DNA of 64,000 nt, from NCBI GenBank assembly GCA_018065615.1, contig JAGHSY010000031.1, positions 20,672-84,671 of the forward strand, given 5' to 3'. The DNA is from Candidatus Colenecus caballi (GTDB lineage Bacteria; Bacteroidota; Bacteroidia; Bacteroidales; Bacteroidaceae). Below, one piece after another: positions 8,445 to 15,345 of the stretch. How positions within the stretch are numbered: the first letter of the stretch is position 1; each line of letters opens with the position of its first letter. A program made the translations under genes and the position numbers. The notes beneath the pieces are model-generated. The model searched no databases. It was given only the letters and a program-made list of their open reading frames with translations, and was not told the DNA's origin.

Positions 8445-9052
8445 TGGGCAATCTTGTTGACCTTATCAAGTCCGATGTCCGATATGCCGGCGCATTGAAA
8501 GCCTGCATGAACTGCGGCATCTGTACTGCAATATGTCCGGCTGCAGAATTCTATGACTATGATCCGCGCCGTATATGTGATACCGTCCAGCGTGGCGATG
8601 AACAGCAGATAGAAAAGCTTCTTCGTTCGGAAACAATCTGGTACTGCGGACAGTGCCTGTCATGCAAGCCACGTTGTCCGCGCGGAAACATTCCCGGAGA
8701 AGTAATAACCATTCTGCGCAAGGTGTCCCAGGAAATGGGCTACTACAAGGAAAATGAAATGGGCCGCCAGCAGATTGAGATAATGGAAGGGGTGGGACAG
8801 AACATCCTTGACATGGGTTACTGCGTCCATCCTGACCGCGTTAATCCCAAGAAACATCCTGAACAGGGACCTGTCTGGGAATGGTATGTGAAGAACATTA
8901 AGGAGGTGGCTCCAAAGCTTGGGGCCAACTATCATGGCAAGGGGCCGGGTGCACTGCGTGAGATAGAGCCCGAGACCATGGATGAACTCCGCAGAATTTT
9001 TGAGGTCACCGGAGGCATGGAACTCCATGACAACATTTTGAAAGACAAATAA
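8444..9052 (+). CDS. HdrC-like protein with two [4Fe-4S] clusters (subunit 1)
   Basis: The 202-residue soluble protein has two ferredoxin-type cysteine sets, C21-x2-C24-x2-C27-x3-C31 (CMNCGICTAICP) and C68-x2-C71-x2-C74-x3-C78 (CGQCLSCKPRCP), the arrangement of heterodisulfide reductase subunit C. The acidic and basic C-terminal 100 residues contain no further cysteine pattern. It probably passes electrons between the HdrA-like flavoprotein and the HdrB/D-like subunits encoded downstream. Both ends overlap neighbours by a single base, indicating coupled translation. Confidence 0.85.
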   Translation: MGNLVDLIKSDVRYAGALKACMNCGICTAICPAAEFYDYDPRRICDTVQRGDEQQIEKLLRSETIWYCGQCLSCKPRCPRGNIPGEVITILRKVSQEMGYYKENEMGRQQIEIMEGVGQNILDMGYCVHPDRVNPKKHPEQGPVWEWYVKNIKEVAPKLGANYHGKGPGALREIEPETMDELRRIFEVTGGMELHDNILKDK

Positions 9053-9414
9053 TGCCAGATTTCGGATTCAGCATAAAGAAGTCCCGCGGTGAGGACCTTG
9101 ACAAGGTCTCTCTGGAGAAATACCGCCATCTGCTGGAGCGTGAGCCGTCGTTCAAGCGCTGCTTCCAGTGCGGCTGCTGCAGCGCCACCTGCTCGGCACG
9201 CCAGTTCACAGATTTCAGCATACGCCATATCCATACCGCTTTCCGTCGCGGAGACTACGAACCCCTTGAAGAGGAACTCAAGAAATGCATGCTTTGCGGA
9301 AAGTGCACGCTGGTCTGCCCGCGCGGCGTGAACCTGCGTTCACTCATAATCAACATGCGCCAGCTTCTTGACGAAACGCCGGTCGAAATCAAAAGGAGGA
9401 GAAGACAGAAATGA
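9052..9414 (+). CDS. HdrC-like protein with two [4Fe-4S] clusters (subunit 2)
   Basis: A second, shorter HdrC-like protein (120 residues) with cysteine sets C37/C40/C43/C47 (CFQCGCCSATC) and C79/C82/C85/C89 (CMLCGKCTLVCP). A proline is missing after the first set, where Ser48 replaces it, so that cluster departs slightly from the canonical motif. The gene starts on the last base of the preceding stop (TAATG) and ends in an ATGA overlap with the membrane subunit. Two adjacent HdrC paralogues in one operon suggest a branched or extended electron wire. Confidence 0.85.
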   Translation: MPDFGFSIKKSRGEDLDKVSLEKYRHLLEREPSFKRCFQCGCCSATCSARQFTDFSIRHIHTAFRRGDYEPLEEELKKCMLCGKCTLVCPRGVNLRSLIINMRQLLDETPVEIKRRRRQK

Positions 9415-11366
9415 AGATACAGGCTTTTCCATACAATGATTTTGTGCTGCCGTTCCTGATAGGCACCATATTGATGTTCTCGATAATCATCTTCAAGTAC
9501 ATCAAATGGATAAGACGTTTCAGTGAAGAACAGCGTAAGGTGATCCGCGGCAACTGGTATTCCTGGAAAATATTCCCGGCAATCTGGGAAATGATCCGTG
9601 AAGGTCTGCTGCACGTGCGCATACTCAAAAAGAATCTGGTACTGGGCATAATGCACCAGGCTTTTGCTCTGGGCTGGTTCCTGCTGATTGTTGTGGGGGC
9701 CATTGAAAGCCGTGACGCATTCATCAGCCTGAACCATGAGCAGGACATTGAGACTGTCCGCGGACTTGAAGACCAGACCGGCTGGATTGTCACGGAAAAG
9801 GGGCTGGACAAGGATCCTGAAGATTTGAACGTGAAACGTTACCGTGTCGAGACCGAGTCCGGCATGGCCCGTATCCATTACAGACGTCCGTTCTATGTGG
9901 GCATATTCTACCGCTATTTTGTGCATGAGGCCCCGGCATCGTTCCGCCTGCACAGGAATTATGCCAACACGATGGACGCACTGCTCCTGTATGTGTTCCT
10001 CGGTCTTACTCTGGCCTTCATCAAGATATTCTATTCCCGCATGATGGGCATGCGCCGGACCACGAAACATACCATTGTGGACCGTTTTGCCAAGTTCTCC
10101 CTCTGGATGATCTTTCCGCTCAGGCTGCTGGCCGAATCAGTCACGGCATGTCTGTACGGCAACGGCGGGTTCTTCACGCAGGCCGTAGGCAATCTTTTTG
10201 ATCCGATGATTGTGCGCGGTCTGGAGACATCGCTCTGGATGTTCTATTCGCTCATGCTGGGCGTGTTCTTTGTTACCATGCCGTTCACCCGTTACATGCA
10301 TATCTTCACGGAACTGCTGCTTATTTATTTCCGAAAGATAGGTGTGAAGGAGGATGTAAAAAAGTCCGGTTACACATACATAGAACTGAACGCATGCTCA
10401 CGTTGCGGCGTATGCATTCAGGGCTGTCCCATGGACAAGGTCCTTGGCAACCATGAAGTCCAGTCCGTATATCTGGTGCGCAGTATAAGGAATCAGGATT
10501 TCGGACGCCGGCTGAAGATGATTGCGGACAACTGCCTTATGTGTGACCGCTGCAGCGTGGACTGTCCGGTGGGCATAGACCTGAGCGCACTGAGACGTCA
10601 GACGCGTGACAAGGGACCAATAGATACGGTCGGCAACTATTCATATCTGAATGACGGCAAGCATCCGTTCAATGCCATAGGACGTGTAGCGTATTTCGGC
10701 GGCTGCATGTCACATCTCACTCCTGGAATAACAGAGTCAATGGAACGCATATTCCAGGCATCGGGCCAGCGTTACTGGTATATGGACAAGGACGCTTCAA
10801 TCTGCTGCGGCCGTCCTCTACAGCAGCAGGGCTTCACGAACCAGGCCGCCGAACTCAGGCAGAAGAACAGGGAGATGATTGAAAAGTCCGGCGCCACAAT
10901 GCTTGTCACATCATGCCCAATCTGCTATCAGTCCTTCAAGAAGGATTACAACCTTGATATTCCGGTCCTGCACCACACAGAATACATTGACATGCTTATC
11001 AGTGCCGGCAAGCTGAAAGTACGTCATGATGACCGCAAGGTGTCATATCATGATCCCTGTGAGCTTGGGCGCGGCTGTGGCATTTATGACGAGCCCCGTA
11101 ATGTGCTGAGTACGGTCACCAACCTGCAGAAGACAAAATATCAGAGAGAAAAGAGTGTATGCTGCGGCTTCAACCTTGGCAATACAAAACTGAGCGTTGA
11201 AGAGCAGACTAAGATTAGGAACGCATCACTTGAGAATCTGACTTCAAAGCCAATCGATGCCATTGCTACGGCTTGCCCCATGTGCAAGAAGGCCTTCCAG
11301 CGTTCCACAACCCAGTACACAGTCCGTGACATTGCTGAGATTGTGGCTGAAAACATTATAGACTGA
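9411..11366 (+). CDS. Membrane Fe-S oxidoreductase, HdrD/DsrK/HmeD-like with an N-terminal membrane domain
   Basis: The 651-residue protein joins a membrane domain to a heterodisulfide-reductase-type catalytic unit. About five membrane segments occupy residues 11-30, 80-97, 189-207, 228-245 and 273-291, separated by a 90-residue extracytoplasmic loop. Two [4Fe-4S] sets follow (C329/332/335/339 and C375/378/381/385), then two CCG domains: C432, C465-C466, C502/C505, and C550, C584-C585, C622/C625. CCG domains bind the noncubane cluster that reduces disulfides or a similar two-electron substrate. The membrane part could exchange electrons with menaquinone; that is inference. It begins in an ATGA overlap with the second HdrC-like gene. 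Confidence 0.85.
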   Translation: MKIQAFPYNDFVLPFLIGTILMFSIIIFKYIKWIRRFSEEQRKVIRGNWYSWKIFPAIWEMIREGLLHVRILKKNLVLGIMHQAFALGWFLLIVVGAIESRDAFISLNHEQDIETVRGLEDQTGWIVTEKGLDKDPEDLNVKRYRVETESGMARIHYRRPFYVGIFYRYFVHEAPASFRLHRNYANTMDALLLYVFLGLTLAFIKIFYSRMMGMRRTTKHTIVDRFAKFSLWMIFPLRLLAESVTACLYGNGGFFTQAVGNLFDPMIVRGLETSLWMFYSLMLGVFFVTMPFTRYMHIFTELLLIYFRKIGVKEDVKKSGYTYIELNACSRCGVCIQGCPMDKVLGNHEVQSVYLVRSIRNQDFGRRLKMIADNCLMCDRCSVDCPVGIDLSALRRQTRDKGPIDTVGNYSYLNDGKHPFNAIGRVAYFGGCMSHLTPGITESMERIFQASGQRYWYMDKDASICCGRPLQQQGFTNQAAELRQKNREMIEKSGATMLVTSCPICYQSFKKDYNLDIPVLHHTEYIDMLISAGKLKVRHDDRKVSYHDPCELGRGCGIYDEPRNVLSTVTNLQKTKYQREKSVCCGFNLGNTKLSVEEQTKIRNASLENLTSKPIDAIATACPMCKKAFQRSTTQYTVRDIAEIVAENIID

Positions 11367-11371
11367 AGACT

Positions 11372-12424
11372 ATGAACCGATATTGGAACGAATATCAGAA
11401 GGCAATAGCCGATGACCGCTTCTTCTACGAGAGGAGCTGCATACGCCAGACCTTTTTCCCAGGGTCCGAGACTGCCTTCCTGAGAATAATGAGAGAGGAA
11501 CTGGGCAAGGATGTGTATGATGATTTCCGTCAGCACACCTGCACCGGAATTGGTTATCATGCCGATGTGGTGCCCCTGGAGACCACAATGACCGTGGTGG
11601 CGCGTCTGTTCTCACTCATGACGGAACACGGATATGAGAATTACGTGCCTTCATGCGTGACATCGTTCGGCGTGTTCACGGAAATGATCCACATGTGGCA
11701 GGAACATCCCGAACTGCTGGAGAAGACCCGTGAAAACCTTCTCAAGGCAACGGGGCGTGAGTTCAACATTCCAAAGAACCTGGTCCATCCGTCAGATCTG
11801 GTTTACAAGTTCCGCTTTGAACTGGCCGGCAGGATGAAGTACCGTCTGGTGAACCGTTTCACAGGCAAGCCGCTGCGTGTCGTGGAGCACATAGGCTGCC
11901 ATTATGCAAAGATATTCCCGGACAAGGGAGTGGGCAAGGCCGAATTTCCGTATGTGCTGGCCGGCATGATTGAGGCCTGGGGCGGTGAGGTCGTTGATTA
12001 TCCGGAGCGCCGTCACTGCTGCGGATTCGGATTCCGCCAGTATCTGGTGCAGGAGAACCGCGGCTACAGCATATCGAACACCAAGAAGAAACTGGAATCG
12101 ATGGAACCGTATGAACCGGATTTCATTGTCACAAACTGTCCCGGATGCACTCTGTTCCTGGACAGGTGGCAGTACACCATTGCTGAAATGGAACACAAGA
12201 CATACGACCGTGAAGGCTACGGCATTCCGGTTCTGACGTATGAGGAAATGACAGGCCTGCTGTTGGGATACAATCCCTGGGAACTGGGTCTGCAGATTCA
12301 CCAGGTGCAGTGCGAACGCCTGCTTGACAAGATAGGCATACCTTATGATCCCAAGCAGAAGTACAATGCTGCCAGTGGAAAAATTTTGCGTGCACCTGAA
12401 AAACCTGAAAATCTGTTGGTATGA
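11372..12424 (+). CDS. HdrB-like CCG-domain protein
   Basis: The 350-residue protein has one complete CCG domain in its second half: C176 (HIGCHYAK), C216-C217 (RRHCCGFGF) and C256/C259 (TNCPGC), close to the CX31-39-CC-X35-36-CxxC signature of heterodisulfide reductase subunit B. The N-terminal half keeps only single cysteines (C57, C95) where HdrB has its first CCG domain, so that half appears to lack a cluster. It should form part of the catalytic site with the HdrC-like subunits. It starts five bases after the membrane subunit and ends in an ATGA overlap with the HdrA-like gene. Confidence 0.85.
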   Translation: MNRYWNEYQKAIADDRFFYERSCIRQTFFPGSETAFLRIMREELGKDVYDDFRQHTCTGIGYHADVVPLETTMTVVARLFSLMTEHGYENYVPSCVTSFGVFTEMIHMWQEHPELLEKTRENLLKATGREFNIPKNLVHPSDLVYKFRFELAGRMKYRLVNRFTGKPLRVVEHIGCHYAKIFPDKGVGKAEFPYVLAGMIEAWGGEVVDYPERRHCCGFGFRQYLVQENRGYSISNTKKKLESMEPYEPDFIVTNCPGCTLFLDRWQYTIAEMEHKTYDREGYGIPVLTYEEMTGLLLGYNPWELGLQIHQVQCERLLDKIGIPYDPKQKYNAASGKILRAPEKPENLLV

Positions 12425-13440
12425 AGAAAGTTGCTATCATAGGAGCCGGACCTGCCGGCATTGAAGCTGCCGCCGCACTGGCAAAGATGGGTGTGGCAGT
12501 GGTGCTGTATGAAAAATCTGAAACTCCGCTCAAGAATCTTCAGGACAAGGCCTTCCTTTTCCCGAACTTCCAGCCAGCTCAGGAGATTGCCGATGACCTG
12601 GCCGGCAAGCTGCTGACCGATGGAATTACTGCGGTCTTCGGTACCGATATAACCGATGTAAAGTGGCTTGGAACAGAGTGGAAACTGTTTGATGCCAAAG
12701 GACAGACATACGTGGCCGATGCTGTGCTCATTGCATCGGGCTATCAGGTCTTTGACGCTCACCGCAAGGAGGAACTTGGCTACGGCATTTACAAGGGTGT
12801 CATAACTTCACTTGAAATGGAGTCTATGATAAGACACCAGAAAATTCTGAATGCATCGGGTGACGAGCCCAGGAACATCACATTCCTGCAGTGCGTGGGC
12901 TCACGTGATGAAAAGTCAGGCAACAACTACTGCTCCAAACTATGCTGTGTCACGGCCGTCAAGCAGGCCATTGAGGTACGCAAGCAGCTGCCCAAGTGTG
13001 AACTGTCAGTGTTCTATATGGACCTGAGAATGTGGGGACAGGGTTTTGAGGAGATGTACCGTACTGCCCAGGAGAAATATGGCGTGAACTTTATCCGTGG
13101 CCGCATATCCGAGGCTGCCGCCACTTTTGACAGTCGTATCCAGTTGAAGAGTGAGGACACCCTGATGGGCCTGCCGCTCAAGATGACATCGGACCTGCTG
13201 GTTCTCATGGTCGGCATGGAGCCTTCATGCGGAACGCGTGCCATTGGTCAGTCCTGTGACATTTGCGGAGACTACGGTTTCATACGCACAGTCAGTCCGC
13301 ACCTGTATGACAATGCCACAGACCGTCCCGGACTGTTTGCAGCCGGTACCTGCAAGCGCCCCATGAGCGTGTGGGATTCAATCAACGATGCCCGTTCTGC
13401 AGCAGTAGCAATTAAGGACTATCTGGACACGCTCTCCTAA
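12421..13440 (+). CDS. HdrA/QmoA-like FAD oxidoreductase
   Basis: The 339-residue flavoprotein starts with the dinucleotide-binding GAGPAGIEAAAALAKMG and ends with a second FAD motif (RPGLFAAGTCKRPMSVWDSI). Cys158, Cys171, Cys175 and Cys176 (QCVGSRD through YCSKLCC) reproduce the C-x12-C-x3-CC spacing that binds the HdrA-specific [4Fe-4S] cluster near the FAD. It is much smaller than methanogen HdrA: no N-terminal cluster domain, thioredoxin-reductase-like insertion or C-terminal ferredoxin domain is present, so it is closer to QmoA. Whether it bifurcates electrons cannot be told. It is the last gene of the operon and is followed directly by a hairpin. Confidence 0.88.
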   Translation: MKKVAIIGAGPAGIEAAAALAKMGVAVVLYEKSETPLKNLQDKAFLFPNFQPAQEIADDLAGKLLTDGITAVFGTDITDVKWLGTEWKLFDAKGQTYVADAVLIASGYQVFDAHRKEELGYGIYKGVITSLEMESMIRHQKILNASGDEPRNITFLQCVGSRDEKSGNNYCSKLCCVTAVKQAIEVRKQLPKCELSVFYMDLRMWGQGFEEMYRTAQEKYGVNFIRGRISEAAATFDSRIQLKSEDTLMGLPLKMTSDLLVLMVGMEPSCGTRAIGQSCDICGDYGFIRTVSPHLYDNATDRPGLFAAGTCKRPMSVWDSINDARSAAVAIKDYLDTLS

Positions 13441-13489
13441 TGCACAACAGGGACTGTCCCCGTTGTGCAGGGACTGTCCCCGTTGTGCA
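13441..13489. repeat. REP-like hairpin repeat after the Hdr-like operon
   Basis: TGCACAAC and GTTGTGCA flank GGGAC-T-GTCCC, giving an imperfect 29-bp palindrome (13441-13469). The second half is then repeated directly (GGGACTGTCCCC with GTTGTGCA, 13470-13489). It starts on the first base after the hdrA-like stop. It may stabilise or end the mRNA, and its form is that of a REP element unrelated in sequence to the 4846/6058 repeat. Confidence 0.7.
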
Positions 13490-13503
13490 CTTTCTGACTG
13501 AAG

Positions 13504-15300
13504 ATGAAGATAAAGATAAAGGCATTCTTATTTGTCCTGTTGCTTGCGCAGCCCATCCGGGCGGAACGTCAGGCCGAAAAGCTTGACCATGGAATGACAG
13601 TGGCTGTGGTTGACGGCGGAATGCTGGTCAGCTGGCGCAGTCTGGATACTGACAGACCGGAAAATAAAGTTTCAATTTTCAGGGATGGAAAACGTGTGGC
13701 TGAATTCAAAAGTGACGAACCCACCTGCTGGCTGGATAAAGAAGGTACGGCAACATCGGACTATGTGCTGTCAACAGGAAGAAGAAAAGTCAAAGAAAAG
13801 CCTTTTCTGGTATTTGCAGATACTGTCCGCGACCTCAGTTCGGGGGTGCTATGCCCATACAGGAAACTGACATTGAGGCTTCCAGCAGACGGCAGTACTC
13901 CTGACAATGCACATGTAAGGTACAACGTCAATGACATGAACGTGGGTGACCTTGACGGTGACGGCCGATATGAACTTGTGGTCAAGTGGGATCCTGACAA
14001 TTCCAAAGACAATGCCCATTCAGGTTACACGGGAAATGTGCTTATAGACGCATACCGCATGAATGGAGATTTCATGTGGCGCATTGACTTGGGCCGGAAC
14101 ATTCGTGCCGGTGCACATTATACCCAGTTCATGGTGTTTGATTTCGATGGAGACGGTAAGGCCGAAGTTGCCATGAAGACATCGGACGGAACGGTTGACG
14201 GACAGGGGACTGTCATTGGTGACTCAAAGGCCGACTACCGCAATCAGGAAGGACGCATTCTTACCGGAAACGAATATCTGACTGTGTTTGAGGGTGAAAC
14301 CGGACGTGCGCTGACAACCATAGACTATTATCCGCCACGTACCATAACAGACAGGTGGGGTGACAATTACGGTAACCGTTCGGAACGCATGCTGGCCTGT
14401 GTGGGCTTCTTTGACGGTGAACACCCAAGCCTGGTCATGTGCCGCGGCTATTACACCAATGCTTATGTTGTCGCATACGACTTTGACGGAAAGAATCTCT
14501 GTCAGCGCTGGGTGTGCAAGGCCGAATCGAAGTCCGATGCCCTGTACGGTCAGGGTAATCACAACATATTTGCGGGTGATGTCGATCTTGACGGAAAGGA
14601 TGAGATAATATACGGCGGTGCAGCCATTGATGATGACGGCACTGTATTGTATTCAACAGGTCTGGGGCATGGCGATGCCGGACATCTTGGCGACCTTGAT
14701 CCTGATGTTCCGGGACTGGAGTTCTGGGATGTGCATGAGGACAAGAATGTACCATACAGCGATGAACTGCGTGCTGCAGACGGCCGCATATTGTGGGGTA
14801 GTCCGCAACGGGGGAAGGACAACGGCCGCGGTCTGGCTGCAGACATTGATCCACGTTATCCGGGCTATGAGATGTGGAGCAATGCCAGCGGCGGCATCCA
14901 CAGCTGCAAGGGTGAACTCATATCGACGGTTAAGCCATCGGTCAATTTCCGCATCTATTGGGACGGAGACCTGCTTGACGAACTGTTTGATCACACCATA
15001 GAAAAATGGAATTGGGAGACAGGACGCATGGATTGTCTCTTCTCGTTCGAAACAGATGGAAGATTGCTCAATAACGGAACAAAAGCCAATCCATGCCTGC
15101 TTGCCGATCTGGCCGGTGACTGGCGTGAAGAATTCATAGTACGCCGGAATAATGGAGAAATCTGTATTTTTACAACACCATATCAGACAGAACACCGTGT
15201 GACCTGTCTCATGCAGGACCCGGTGTACCGCTTGTCCGTGGCAACCCAGAACGTGGCATACAACCAGCCGCCACATCTTGGCTATCTTTTGAACAGATGA
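13504..15300 (+). CDS. Secreted rhamnogalacturonan lyase, PL11 family
   Basis: The 598-residue protein has a short signal peptide (MKIKIKAFLFVLLLAQPIRA) and the length and motifs of polysaccharide lyase family 11. Calcium-binding loops DLDGDGRYE and DFDGDGKAE, the TSDGTVDGQG stretch and repeated propeller-blade motifs (DVDLDGKDEI, GDWREEFIVRR) are visible. PL11 enzymes (YesW/YesX type) cleave the rhamnosyl-galacturonate bond of rhamnogalacturonan I by beta-elimination in a calcium-dependent way. Export to the periplasm or cell surface is expected. It stands alone between the Hdr-like operon and a convergent fimbrillin operon, sharing a bidirectional terminator with the latter. Confidence 0.92.
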   Translation: MKIKIKAFLFVLLLAQPIRAERQAEKLDHGMTVAVVDGGMLVSWRSLDTDRPENKVSIFRDGKRVAEFKSDEPTCWLDKEGTATSDYVLSTGRRKVKEKPFLVFADTVRDLSSGVLCPYRKLTLRLPADGSTPDNAHVRYNVNDMNVGDLDGDGRYELVVKWDPDNSKDNAHSGYTGNVLIDAYRMNGDFMWRIDLGRNIRAGAHYTQFMVFDFDGDGKAEVAMKTSDGTVDGQGTVIGDSKADYRNQEGRILTGNEYLTVFEGETGRALTTIDYYPPRTITDRWGDNYGNRSERMLACVGFFDGEHPSLVMCRGYYTNAYVVAYDFDGKNLCQRWVCKAESKSDALYGQGNHNIFAGDVDLDGKDEIIYGGAAIDDDGTVLYSTGLGHGDAGHLGDLDPDVPGLEFWDVHEDKNVPYSDELRAADGRILWGSPQRGKDNGRGLAADIDPRYPGYEMWSNASGGIHSCKGELISTVKPSVNFRIYWDGDLLDELFDHTIEKWNWETGRMDCLFSFETDGRLLNNGTKANPCLLADLAGDWREEFIVRRNNGEICIFTTPYQTEHRVTCLMQDPVYRLSVATQNVAYNQPPHLGYLLNR

Positions 15301-15340
15301 GAAAAAAGAGGATGACTTTTTTCAGTCACCCTCTTTCTTT
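15301..15340. terminator. Bidirectional terminator between PL11 and the fimbrillin operon
   Basis: A stem pairs AAAGAGG-TGACT with AGTCA-CCTCTTT around a T-rich loop. It is flanked by A-rich sequence on the left and T-rich sequence on the right, so it can stop transcription from both directions. Confidence 0.75.
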
Positions 15341-15345
15341 TATTT

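Noticed and set aside
9255..10070. 271-codon open frame on the minus strand
   Set aside because: It is antisense to the HdrC2-like and membrane subunit genes, whose cysteine motifs are clear on the plus strand.
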